64,000 nucleotides of DNA from Stichopus chloronotus (Eukaryota; Echinodermata; Holothuroidea; Aspidochirotida; Stichopodidae): contig CM037842.1 in the NCBI GenBank assembly GCA_021234535.1, positions 8,363,361 through 8,427,360 of the forward strand. Reading direction: 5' to 3'. Under the pieces are notes generated by a model. That model was not told the origin of the DNA, did not search any database, and saw only the letters and a list, made by a program, of their open reading frames with translations. Shown here piece after piece: positions 32,966 through 44,406 of this stretch (its first letter is position 1; each line of letters begins with the position of its first letter). Made by a program: the position numbers and the translations under genes.

Positions 32966-35911
32966 CCTTCTCCTTGGATGTGCCTTTCCAATCTTCTTTC
33001 TGCTCCCTCGTTCCCTTGCCTGCAAAGTCTGCCTCCCCCCCTTCACCACCCTGAGTTCACAAAATCGAAGCAAACAGCCAGACTAAAGGCAAAAAAATCT
33101 TGGTAAAAAGACATGCATCTCCAACGTCAATAGATAATGTACACTTCATTGTTCCACTTTAAAGTGATTTACTGTTGAAGTATTATTACTTTATATTGTT
33201 GACATATTTGTAATATTTGTGGCTCTTCTTTTCAGTTTTGATACAGGATATCAGGCAACACACTAGATTAGGAATTTTCTTCCCTGATGGCATGTTAAAT
33301 AAAGTAATTTTTTATGACACGTTCAAGGCGACGACAAGACATGCTAGAAAGTGAGTTGAATGACATCCTAAAAATAAAATACAGGAAAAAGTATAGGCCA
33401 TATATGCAACATTGAACAAGCAGGAGAGACCTGTGCATTATAATTGCATGTCATCATGTCCCTGATTTAGATGGGTAAGACAAATCTTGACATGCAGTTC
33501 TGTGCAGAGCGATGTAAAAGAAGCATCCTTGGAGAGTATGTGACAGCTGAGACATCTGAGTGAAATTTTGACCCATAAATTCCTTTAATCCATAAGAAAC
33601 TTGGTTTAAAATGTAATATATGAAGTTCAGCTTCTATTCAAATGAAAATGAATTTTAGCTGCTGTTTCCATTTACTTTGAGAATTCCATGGTGAAGATTT
33701 TGGTTGTTAATTTATTCTCCTACTTTTTGCGGAAGCTTGTTTGTATGTGGTCATTCTTGTGCATGTGGCTTACGTGCAAGGGAATAACGGAGAGGAACTT
33801 TTAGATTGGGAAGGGTTATCCAAGGAGAAGGGAGGGGGGAGGCGATGCAAATCCATCATATGAAGAGGGTAGCAATGCAGTGATAATCCCAGTGTCCACA
33901 ACATCCTTCCATGCATCCCCATCTTCCTTCCACTATCATGCACACATTCATTCTACCATTACATTCGAGGGGCCCTGTCATTGCCATAGATTAACTATGT
34001 GTGTAGTTAGGATCCAACTAATGAGAGGGAACCTTGTTGGTTATGTGATGGTGTTTAAAATGCGAGAGCGTGGGCACTAAATCAACTCTTCAGTATTGTT
34101 AGCGGGAGAAATTTACTCTAAATGACACCGGTTCGATCGGGTGTATCGTGTATTTAGACTCCTATAGTAGTACATTGGTCTCAGATATTTGTTATTTGTA
34201 AACTCTCTTTGTGGAGGAAGATAATGCGGCACTGGATCTATAATTCTGACTGGCTAGTTTAATGAAGTAAGATGGAGAGCAGAAAGAAGATGACAGACTG
34301 AATTGAATTTACTTATTTACTAAACTATAGAATAACTTGCATTCATTCAAAAGTCTTGCTTTCTCTTATGTGTTTTCTGTATGTTGTATTATTGTCATGT
34401 CAGAGCTATGTATTTGCTATGCAGTTGCCATTGCAACTCCTGGTTAAGACATTCAAAGCATGACCTGGCAAATGCTGTCAGCACACAGAATTGCCAGTCC
34501 CAATTATGGTGGTTGTGTTGATTGGCAATCCCAGCCGTGTGGCATCCATCTGTTTGTTCTGTAACGTCCTGCCTTCACCAAGCTATCGGATTTTTATCTT
34601 TCTAGGTAAGCCAGTTCGGCTTTAATTTTGGAATACCAATACATTTTCTGTCTCCTGTGAGACCTCCACATGTCAAACCTACATACAATTTACATGATTG
34701 AATGAATAAATTAGGACACTTGAGAAAGTTTACTTCCAGTCTTTCAAAGAATTCATAAGTTGAATGCCTGTTTTTCTTTCTCGTTTATAAAAATAACTTC
34801 AGAAATACAGCTTAAAGGTTGGTAGTATATTGGATTTTTTTCCCCACTTGTAATTAGGTGGCTTTTCACTGTTATTTCTAGTTTTTGCATTAATTTTATC
34901 CTTGTTTGCAGCCATGGTAACAAGGATCGCGTTACCCACAGCAAAATCACACAGTGTTCTTAATTTTAAGATGTATAGGTCCCGTTACGTTGCACTTCAC
35001 TTTGACTGTCAAATTACTCTGTGAGCTTGAATAGGTTTATCTGTGAGAGAGAATTCTCTTTGCAATATTCCATCTAATGAGCTGGGAAAATTAAACTGTG
35101 TTGGACGTGTTCCTAAAATGCAGGTAAATCCCCCTTTGAGGAAGTTTTCCGATTCAGTTCTGTCGGCCTCCTATTAGTAGAGGGACATTTTTCATTAAAA
35201 TTTCTGCCACTACGTCAAGTTAATACTCATAGATCTTCGTCACGTGCATGTTTGTGCAAATCCAAGGGGGTCCTGCACAGTAGTGAATTGTATAGGCTAC
35301 ATAAATATCTGTCTCAGAGTTAAAGGGCTACTTCTCCTTCAGATGGCTGGCTTGGTATGTACAGTAGCCTTTAGTGTGAGATGCATCTGTATAGTGACAT
35401 GCTACAGTACTTAGTTACATGTGCCCTGCAAAACATTTTCATTACGAGAGAAAAGTCTTTCCTTTTCGTTGTTGTTGTGTTTGGAATGATATATCGATCA
35501 TCTCATTATATCAACTTACTTGTCATTGGACTCACTTAACACGTATCTAGTGGGATAGAATCCACTTCATGTCATCAAACTGTTAGAACGAACCAAAAGA
35601 AAAAAAAGGGAATAGGAAGACCAAGATAAATAGAAAAGAGAAAAGAAATTTCCAAATGCTTTATGTTTTACTGATCAATATACAGTTTGTAAACTTTGTG
35701 GAAGAAGGAAATATAGATAGTTTACATTCATAAAATTCTATCACTGGTGTCATATATCAGGCCAGGTGTCAAGCATGTGTCATCCATTGAATTAAATTTC
35801 TATCAGTATCCTGCATATCTCAACTCAACTTCCTTGGTCAAGTAACCAAGGAGATGGTAAAATACATGGATTGTAAACAAGAATGGCAGTTCACATCCAA
35901 GGAATGGCACT
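32966..35911. other. Non-coding sequence, nothing specific seen
   Basis: Unique AT-rich sequence, with a purine-rich patch at 33800-33845 and an A-run at 35598-35610. Short frames at 33880 and 34753 have no support. No gene. Confidence 0.4.
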
Positions 35912-36010
35912 TTACAGAAGGACGGTGACCAGATAAGCATGCACACAAATGCCAGTTGCTAGATTTTGGTCAGTACGGTAATGCATAGGTTTATATACAA
36001 GGTGAAGGCG
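35912..36010. mobile_element. Foldback repeat copy D, half element
   Basis: ACAGAAGGACGGTGACCAGA leads into a short CA stretch, then AATGCCAGTTGCTAGAT and ACGGTAATGCATAGGT. The order matches the core and right arm of copy A. The outer GGGGATTT end is lost. Confidence 0.75.
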
Positions 36011-36747
36011 TGGCTGCTGTGAATAAGTGGGTCTTTTTATTTGAACAATTGAGAAAAATTTTCCAGCAGGAATGTTGTTGGTTGAAGGCCATCAATGTTT
36101 ACCTGCAGAGTCCAGGTAAACAATCCATGTGTCAGCTAGAAGGCAACTTAAAAGACATACTCATGAATATTATCTTGCTGGCTACAACATAAGAAAATTC
36201 AAATATTGACGTTTTTTTCTCATTACTGGGGTGCTCTCTAACAAAAATTGTCATTGGCAGACAATTTTTTACCACAGATCTGTTAAATAGGTACATGCTT
36301 CTACTCGATTCAGAGAAATAAAGAGCAAAAAGTCATGTGAGAGGCATTTTACAATGCCCTATATGCTCCTTTAACAGGCGGTAAGGGTCACTGTAGGATT
36401 ATTGAAGTCTTTTCATTTCTGCATCCACCGTCTTGAGTGGCATGTCTTCGCCACGGCGTGGAGTGGTTCCACGGTGACTGACGTCTCACGCTCGGTGGCC
36501 TTGTGTTGTCATGCAGATGTATTGCCTGAATTATTGCTCCTATCACTCATCAAAGACTTGGTTATAGTCTTCTCCATGTCCTTCCCACCTTTCCCCTCCT
36601 AATTTGCTGCAATCTCATCAATTAGGAGACTGCGAAACTTGGGATGCTTTCTAAAATTTTGTAAAGAAATGTCGATTGTGAAATTGACTTGACCCCGCAA
36701 ACCCTTCAAACAGTTGAATTTCCTAGTTGCAAGTCGCAACGGCTGGG
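36011..36747. other. Non-coding; CpG-bearing block at 36400-36500
   Basis: A 66-codon frame (36402-36602) after TGCATCCACCGTCTTGAG contains EWHVFATAWSGSTVTDV. Its segment is CpG-enriched (GCCACGGCGTGG). CCCTATATGCTCCTTTAA near 36350 resembles a MITE end with no clear partner. No firm gene. Confidence 0.25.
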
Positions 36748-36832
36748 AGTTACGGATGGATGGTGACTGGATAGGCACACACACAATTGCCAGTTGTGTT
36801 AATTCCCAAACCACTTACTTTTGGGGAATTTC
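36748..36832. mobile_element. Foldback repeat copy E, internally deleted
   Basis: AGTTACGGATGGATGGTGAC continues with a CA stretch and AATTGCCAGTTG, then jumps to AATTCCCAAACCACTTACTT and TTGGGGAATTT. The arm between ATGCTAGACC and GAGGTGAG is missing. Both outer pieces of the monomer are kept, which helps define its ends. Confidence 0.75.
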
Positions 36833-37539
36833 TACCTTTTGTAACTTACAGCTTGTTTGGATTATAATATACAGTGTCTCCCCCAAACCCCTTTTTCACC
36901 CCCATTTTGCTGTATAATCTACCTAACTTGTTGTTCAAACAATCAATGTGATACAGTGTTAGATTCTCTTAATCCTTCCATTTTCCCCCCTTAGCTGCTT
37001 GAGTACGTACAGATTTTGTTCAAATTTTGCCTAACGCTTGTTTTAAATTTCCCAAATTTTCTTAAGAGACTTATTTTCATTTTTGAAACACTTCCTCGGT
37101 ATCTGGTTTCCCTCCCACAGCAAATAAGATGATCGTCATCTGTATTTAATGTGTCTCTTTCTTTTTATTCCTGTATTCCATCCCCTCCCCCATGAAAATG
37201 AAAGAGAAGTAGAGAGAGAGAAAAAAAAAAGAAAATCTCAAATTTCGGTCACTCGCTTCTTTCCAACAAAGCCACTCGATCTCTTGAAGGGGACAACTTC
37301 AAAAATCATACTCCAAAAATATGAAATCCCGTTAATGTTACTCCAGAGAACATTCTGCCGTGCGGTATTCATAACACATATGTTTACCCGCGGGAGGTAA
37401 AAATATAATGTTTCGATGCTCATTTGAAGTGACAAGCTTCTTTTTGAAACAAGATTCCGCCTGATTTCAGAAATGCCAATCATTAAAAGATATGGGGTTG
37501 TTACCAAAACTTCATAAACCAAAGTGAGACAATTTATTT
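36833..37539. other. Non-coding sequence with one donor-bounded frame
   Basis: A frame from 37149 runs to a donor-like CGGGAG|GTAAAA near 37397 and includes RTFCRAVFITHMFTRG, but it crosses a purine tract and lacks an acceptor. Nothing else. Confidence 0.3.
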
Positions 37540-37935
37540 TGAGCCGTGTTTAATCTTTTGTCTCCACGAAGAGGATCGCTCGGCGTCTCCCTCGCATAAA
37601 ATTTCCGTTTTCGCGAGTCGTCGTGACGACACACGCGCATCTCCGAAATCCGCGCCAAGGAGGCACTCGGCAGAGAGATCGGTAGAGGATGAAACTCCCT
37701 AGGGGAGGGTCCTCCACGATTTTGTGAGTCATAAAATGTCGGTCTTCCGCCGCGTGGAATTATCGTGGTTTCTACGGAAAACCCCCCCAGGCGACTCACT
37801 AAGCCGAGAAACTTGATCAAACACCAGACTGCGGGTGGAATCGTCGTCTTTCGCATGCACCTTGAAAGAGGATGGAAGGATGCGAGGATTGCCCAAAATC
37901 CCAGCATCAAGGACGAAGCATGAAGACGATGATGG
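37540..37935 (-). promoter_or_regulatory. CpG-rich island-like segment with long minus frame
   Basis: About 400 bases hold dozens of CpG sites, for example TCGCTCGGCGTC, TTCGCGAGTCGTCGTGACG and CCGCCGCGTGG, against CpG-poor flanks. A 160-codon minus-strand frame (37512-37994) overlaps it, with Arg/Pro/His-rich composition that follows the base content; no domain was recognised. An unmethylated promoter or enhancer, or a first exon on either strand, would fit. The coding reading is the weaker option. Confidence 0.35.
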
Positions 37936-38686
37936 CGGGGTTTTGTAACGAGGAATATGATGACGGTGGTGTGATTTGTATGAAAATAAACCACTTAAAG
38001 ATAAAAATGAAATAAGCTGCTCCAGGTCTATGCCTGAGAAGAAGACGATGACGATGATGATGATGATGATGATGTCTCCATGTCTGAGGTGCTACATCTA
38101 GCTAAGAAAAATGGTATGCTGGAGGGGTAGACGATGGAGTGTGCACTCTAGTTTAAATGCACTGAAGTAGTATGGACATGCTAATTAAATTACAGTACAT
38201 GTTCAGTAAAAGGACTGCTTCGAACCGAAATCTGTGTGATCATCATGCAGCTCGTGTGGGCGTACGTATGTTCGGTTGTTTACGTTTCTTGCTTCTGCCA
38301 AATTGGAAAGGAAAGTTTGGGCACTATTTGACACATTTTTGGGAACACCAGTCATAATGTTGATCTATTATGAACTGGGGACTGATGTATACATAGTTAT
38401 AAGTCAAATCTCCTGCTGAAACTCAAACTCCAAGAGTTAAAAGCTTTCCTTTTATGCCCTTTTTTTTTTTTTTTTCGTTTTTTGTGTCAAGTTGATCTAT
38501 GGACTCCGAATCAGGAAGAGAATGGTTTTTCGTTATCATGTCAAAGTGATTGCTCCATCAGCAGAGTGGTTCAATGAGATCTATTGCTCCTTACAAAGTT
38601 TTGTTAGCTCTGGATATATTCTGGTGAACATATATTCAAGGAAATATCTTACAGGTTTCATTTCCAGAGACCCTGTGAAATTTTAA
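37936..38686. other. Non-coding sequence with (GAT)n tract
   Basis: GATGATGATGATGATGATGATG lies within 38047-38075, after GAAGACGATGACGATG. A long T-run spans 38460-38475. Short frames at 38172 and 38492 have no support. Confidence 0.5.
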
Positions 38687-38811
38687 AATTCACATGCGCG
38701 TACTCCTTCACCTCATATAACCTATGCATTACCGTATTGACCATGGTCTAGCATCTGGCAATTTTGTGTGTGTGTGCGTTTGTGTATCTGGTCACCGCCC
38801 TTCCGTAATTG
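38687..38811. mobile_element. Foldback repeat copy F, left arm and core
   Basis: AATTCACATGCGCGTACTCC continues through the left arm (CTCATATAACCTATGCATTA) to a TG run, then GTATCTGGTCACCGCCC and TTCCGTAATTG. It is over 90 percent alike to the left arm of copy A and shows the undisrupted core on this strand. It ends abruptly at 38811. Confidence 0.8.
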
Positions 38812-41216
38812 TCAGCCTTTCGGTCTGACAGGGAAGTTCTAAGCTGCAATTTGCATCTGCTTCTATCCTACTGCTAAACTCCAAGTGTCTTCGATTTTCA
38901 TCGAAATTCGTGTGATCCTCATCCTTTCCCATTCCTTCTGGACCAGTTTTGGATGAGTATCCTTTTTATTTTCCAATGTGTCAAATTTAGTTTTTGCCAG
39001 TAAAATTGTGATGTTTTTCTCTGAGAAAGAGAATGGTCATCAGTTACTGCAGTTTGTTCAGTAATCGTCAGTGCCAGTATTTCATGTGGACCAATTCTTG
39101 GTGAAAATGAACAAGGGTATGAGACAATGCACAATTTTTCGTTTCCTCGACTTCTCTCATTCCCTTCCCTTTTTTCCTGTGGTTCGTAACATGGACCAGT
39201 AATCATTAATTTACTCGGTTACAGCCTTCGCTCAGTGTGTTTGATCCGACTCGCCATGCAAGGGCACTGCGGAGAAAATTGCCCACACCTGTGCATGTTA
39301 TGAATTCCAATTACGTGACCGGTGGGTGCCAATTGCAGTGTCAGCTTCTTTCACTCTCTGTACCCTCCAGGAACGTGGAACATTCCAGGGCTGAATGTAC
39401 CCCTGTGATACCTCCCATTTGCCTAGGGTGTAGCTTGCTCTGTCAGACAGGTACAGACCATTCGAAAGAAATTTTGTTATTTTATACATTTCGAGGACTT
39501 TAATTTTGAGGGGCATTGATTTCAACGTCATGACGTAAACAAGCAGATTTTTTTTTGAAGGTTTTTTTTTGTCACATTGCTTTGGACGTTCAAACGGAAT
39601 CTGTATGCTGCGGTGTGAGTTGTTTCTTCTGGTTTAGCTTTACTGCAACTAATGAAATGCAATAGCCAGTCCAGAGGTTCAGCTGAATTGTCTCAGAAAA
39701 GTGGAATATTGTTCAAGTTACACCTTCCATCACAAAATAATGTATTACTGGTTATTCAACCCTGGAGGCTTCACAGTTAGTCACACATTAAATATTGGGT
39801 GGTATGTGAATCAGTGTTCAAACAAGTTTGGTATGCCATTTAAAGGAATGTTCCACTGACAAATGATAGAGTACTTAAATAAAAGAGAATAATTTTTCAC
39901 TGCAGGTCGTTCAAACCCCACATCGTTATCTTGTTTGTAACTCATTTTATTGCTGTTTGAAGCTTCCCCATAATGCAGTGTATCATTTTGAAATAGATCA
40001 ATTCTTTAAAAATTCATTCCAACTGAAACAGGCTATGGAGGGTTACGGTTTTTCACTTTTTTTACACAATTTTTTTTTTCACAATTTTAATGAAATATTG
40101 ATCTTCAGCAGCCAATCCCTTCAATTAAAGAAGAATAGTTGGTTTGTGAGGTAGACCAACTTTTTGTCTGTTCTTTATCTGAATGAGTGGGAGAATTTTG
40201 GTAGCTATTTCTCTAGTAGGATATATTTGAAGGTTCAGGGACTCTCTCTTCCATTTCATATAACGTGGCCTTACCTCCAAACAATCTGTCAGTTGCACAC
40301 CCTTTAAATAGCGATTCTCTTAATTGCATCGCTGTATCCCGCAATCTGTCATTGGTGCGTTTCAAAAGGACACAGACTTTCCAGCTTTGTAAACTTCGTG
40401 AAGGAATCTTCTAAACAGTGACATCTTTCATCTTAGCACCTTTTGAATTGACCTGTCATTGCATTTTTGCTATCCACAGTCTAATGAAAATAATAACATC
40501 CTTACAAAGTAAGACTGCATCCTGAGGGTTAGCTTTCGATTCAGGTCTCTTCTATATGGAAGTGAACATTCTAACAGTATTATTTTTAAGGATTTTATAC
40601 ACATCAATGGCAATATTTAATAAACATCAGGGGCTTACATACAAAAATTCCCCTCCATTCCATCTATTTTTAGAAAGACTGCATGTCTGGAGTAAAGTCT
40701 CATTATCTTGTAGACAAGAGGTGGGTGGGAGGGGCGAGGAAGCTGGTAGTAGATGGGTCATGACTATGTATCCAAAATATTTGCTAGGTTTCATCTTTGC
40801 AAGGTCATGTGACATGAAAGTGAAATTTGAGGTATTGGTTGTACTAGCCATTGAAAAAGTTGAAAACCGAAGCAAATTTCTGTCAAAATCCATCAAATAT
40901 TGACAATTTATTTGTGCAGACAAATGCCTGTCTCACACCTGCATCATGAATAAACATTGGCTGCTAGGTATGATAGGTAAGATCTACACACGGTCATATC
41001 TGGTAGGGCCAGTCTCATCCTTCTTTCTGAAATTGCAATATCTATAGACTTATCTCCAGTTTTCCAATTCTCTCCTACAAATTGTCGAAATTCGATTTTT
41101 TTTTTGTATGTTTTTGCAAAGTGGTTGTGGGAAAGCCAGTGCAAGCATGAAACATGTTAAAAGAACTTTGATTTTCATACTTTGGGATCGACCATCTACT
41201 GCAAATTGTCCTGCTA
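38812..41216. other. Non-coding sequence, nothing specific seen
   Basis: Unique AT-rich DNA. A 95-codon minus frame (38919-39206) and a 115-codon plus frame (40556-40903) lack splice support and domains. TTTAAAGGAATGTTCC at 39839 looks like a repeat end without a partner. Confidence 0.4.
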
Positions 41217-41528
41217 ATGGTTAAAGGATATCGTAGTAGGTGTTGTTTAATATGTCCCGTAGCAATCTTGATTAATTTCACCACCACTGAGCCCTCACCT
41301 CTGTCCTCCAACGCCTCTCCTGCACCTCCCACCACTTTTCAAACACCTCCCTCGAACACCTCCCACGACTCTGCCAACACCTCCCTCGAACACCTCCCCG
41401 ACGTCAGTACTTTCAAATACATGGACAAGGTACAATGTTGTGACTTTGATAGGCAATTACCATTTTTAGTAACTATTTTTAACTATATTTGTTGTTACTG
41501 TGTTTCTATGGCTTTACTTGTAAATTAG
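41217..41528 (+). CDS. Complete 103-codon Ser/Thr/Pro-rich ORF
   Basis: ATG at 41217, TAG at 41526-41528. Residues 1-20 form a basic then hydrophobic leader (RCCLICPVAILIN). Residues 21-66 are rich in Ser, Thr and Pro with four N-glycosylation sequons (N20, N32, N47, N54). Residues 81-103 are hydrophobic and end in MALLVN. This is the layout of a small GPI-anchored or membrane mucin-like protein. Alternatively 41263-41429 is an exon: an AG at 41261-41262 and a good AAG|GTACAA donor after 41429 bound it. A 34-base direct duplication (41342 and 41376) shifts frame inside the Pro/Thr region, which weakens the coding case. The start context is mediocre. No homologue was recognised. Confidence 0.3.
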   Translation: MVKGYRSRCCLICPVAILINFTTTEPSPLSSNASPAPPTTFQTPPSNTSHDSANTSLEHLPDVSTFKYMDKVQCCDFDRQLPFLVTIFNYICCYCVSMALLVN

Positions 41529-42880
41529 CAATCCACAGGAGATAACATAGTCACTGAAGCTAGTTAAAAATGTTTTCATTGAATACTATATACTATATAG
41601 GTACAGCATTTCATAATTTGACTACATCAGATGAAGAGTTACTTCAGTATTCTAAAAACAGATATTATCAACCAGGATTCTGTACCGTCGTCAACATCAG
41701 GCTTCCCCAAATGGCAATATGTGCCTGGGCACGTGACGTGGTTTAGAGTGGCATGCCAAAGTGCTGGGAGAACATTGGACAACAAAAATCGAACATTTTT
41801 ATCCACTCTGATAAATATTATTTTTTCTCATATATATTTTCCCTTCCCACAGACTAATTAAACAAACTTCGCACCATTTTGCATCTGAGCTGCTTCTAAC
41901 AAGAATTTTCGAAAGAGAGGGGGACCCCCCTCCTTCATACCCATGCATCTCCAGGAAGGTTATCAGTGGCATGTTATATTAAAAACATTTAGTCAGTGTG
42001 GTGTTTCAGCAAACTTAATTGATCAAGACTGGTCTGATTGCATCTTCTTGGAGTTCCAGTGCTCACATTCTTCTTGTCGGTGTTGACAGTGATGTGATGG
42101 GTGGTGGGTCAGTCAGACCCCTAGGTTATATTCTCACCATAGATTTGTATTAAAAAGTCCTACTTTTTGCAAAATGTAATTTTGTTGAAATGATATAAGC
42201 TAAATTGTTGTGCAAAAGCAATGCTGTACATATCTGTGATGGATACAGTAATTGCACAGCTTTCCCCCTTGTCCCCTCCCCCTGCTGACTGTACAGAGTG
42301 AATCATTTAGAGTTGTTTTTGTAAGGTGATCCCCACAAGGCACAAGGCAAATGTAGGATAGAGACAAACCTGTCACCATACCAAATGAACTTGAAAGTAT
42401 ACCTAAATAAAATAAATGAAATATTAGTGAAAGAGACCTGTGAGTATGAAGGTTTAACCAGTAGACTCAGTCATGTAACCCCTGGCAACTGTCTCTTGAT
42501 TGGTAGCGCTAATGTCATCAAGTTCACAAATGCAGAAGAGACCATTTAGAAAGGGGGGGGGGGGGGAGGACAGAAGCCTGTGATGGCATTGCCTGTACTG
42601 TTGTGCTCCTGCAGGGAGGATAATGGCACCACACAGGGGAAGAGGTGTTTGCCAGCTGAGGCAGAGGAGAAAGTGGTTACATTTAGCCAGTTTAAGGTAG
42701 ACAATTTAGCCCTTTGTAGAACCTTCAAAATTGTGAAAGTGAAAATTGATACTTTTGAATTCTCTGGAAGTAGTGTAGTGTAAGTCATACCCTTGAACCT
42801 AGCTTGTACTGTATAAACAGGATTAGACTGTTATTGTTATGATAATGACTTTTTAAGTTGAGTGATGTCAAAAACTGGTT
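41529..42880. other. Non-coding sequence, nothing specific seen
   Basis: AT-rich sequence with a 14-G run at 42552-42566. The 67- and 80-codon frames on either side of it (42546-42788) lack splice evidence. No gene. Confidence 0.4.
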
Positions 42881-43529
42881 CTGATTAAATCTAGAAGATA
42901 AACACAGGAAGAAGGTGAAGCTGACACCCCAATAGTTTCATTATAGACACACCCTCTGCCTAAAATATGAGTTTTTGCAATTGAACTATAGAGTTAGAAA
43001 TTAGTATGTAATTGTCTTGACATGACCTAAAATGATAGAATTATTTCAAAGATAGTGGTACTTGGCTCCTGGGAACATCAAACTTAATTGGCAATCATTT
43101 ACATCCTTTACAAGGTGTGCCTCCCATAGATGTTTACATGTCACTTGCAGAGTTTTGGTTCTAAAAAGAACTGTTGGGAAATTTATTTCCCCGGAAACAG
43201 CACCACCGTAGATGCCATCCCGTGAACTTTCTTCAATATAAACAGGACAGTTGGCCAATTATCGCTGCTTACCTGACGTCATCACTTCCTACATTTTAGC
43301 CATGTCAAGACGTTCTGATTAAATCTCTTGTAGAGGATATAAACACAGACAGGAAAAAAGACTGTAATAGTACTCTAACCACTAGACCAACTTCATTAAA
43401 AGCTTCCCTGCTTCGATAATAACTTACATAAGAAGCCCTGATTAAATCTAAGATGATGCAAAACAGAAAAAGAAGCTAATAGCTACCCCAGGAACTTCAT
43501 TCAAAGCTTCCCTGCTTGGATAATAAGTT
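42881..43529. repeat. Three copies of a roughly 100-base repeat
   Basis: CTGATTAAATCT heads copies at 42881 (partial), 43315 and 43438. The last two share AACTTCATTAAAAGCTTCCC and TGCTTGGATAATAA near their ends and lie almost in tandem, about 123 bases apart. The family is not known to me. Confidence 0.75.
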
Positions 43530-43977
43530 TCCCGATCAAAGTAAGATATTTCCAATACATACGCATCAACTGTCCATTATTCTCCTGCATGCAGTGCAGG
43601 CATAACTTGGAAGACTCTCACAGAATGTTTTACACCTTTCTGTGCATTCTTTTTTTGTACTTTTCAATTGTGTTACACATTTGTTGACTTCTGAAATATG
43701 TATCATAGGTACACCTGGGATAAAAGGACATGTGCAGAATTCAAGATTTTGCTGCTGTCCGAACAGAATTTTGTTTGACCTGGACAACCAAATTGGTCAA
43801 CCAAATTAGACAACCAAATTAAACAAACTTGCAGTATAGTGTTCTACAGCACTTGCTACGATATATTGCTATGATATATTGCTCTACAGAGGCCTGTCAG
43901 TGTTTACGAGCACTTCCTGAGTGGCTTATGTTTCATCAGTCCCCTAAAAATGTTCTCATTTCAAATGTTCCAGACCA
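43530..43977. other. Non-coding with short direct repeats
   Basis: CAACCAAATT recurs three times at 43785-43827, and ATGATATATTGC-type units twice near 43860-43882. A 73-codon minus frame (43566-43787) shows no domain. Confidence 0.4.
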
Positions 43978-44260
43978 GTGGATGTTAACAGGCTAATTAG
44001 AAGCTAATTTGCATGCATCGCAATTTCGAAGAGGAGATGCAACTTTGACTTGCCGCAGACTTAGTGTGAATATTCGTGAGATGTGTCCCGATTATACCTC
44101 GTCTTGACGTCTTACTCTGTGACTTTGCAGCTTAGTTGAGGCACAACAGTTTTGACTTCATGTCATTAATTAACTAATCGCTTTCAGCGCAATTTTACTC
44201 GGCCTAATAAGCAATAAATCATTAATTATATCTTAAGATTTATGATTTACTGAAGATGAT
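43978..44260. promoter_or_regulatory. Enhancer-like segment with homeodomain and octamer sites
   Basis: The segment carries GCTAATTAG, GCTAATTTGCATGCAT (containing the POU octamer ATTTGCAT at 44007-44014), then TCATTAATTAACTAATCG and AATCATTAATTATATC within 250 bases. It is unique, non-repetitive and of mixed composition. Such clusters are typical of conserved enhancers near developmental genes. It lies just upstream of the exon candidate at 44319. Function is inferred from motifs alone. Confidence 0.35.
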
Positions 44261-44318
44261 ACGCATGCCGGGGATGCAGGCTGTCACTGGTTTTCTTTTT
44301 TTTCATTTGCAATTTCAG

Positions 44319-44406
44319 TTTCCCACAAATTAATACTGATTATGACAGACTCACTGAATGCAAGGTTCTGTCTCTTGAAAATGTATCTTGTACAATTAAA
44401 GGATGA
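44319..44406 (+). CDS. Possible short last exon
   Basis: A long pyrimidine tract ending TTGCAATTTCAG (AG at 44317-44318) precedes the segment. A phase-2 frame of 27 codons runs to TGA and reads FPQINTDYDRLTECKVL then SLENVSCTIKG. The acceptor is among the strongest in the window and the peptide is well balanced, but it is short. A second frame is open to about 44411. No family was recognised. Confidence 0.25.

Noticed and set aside
32785..32991. Trp/Ser/Cys-rich minus-strand frame
   Set aside because: A direct translation of the 16-base minisatellite.
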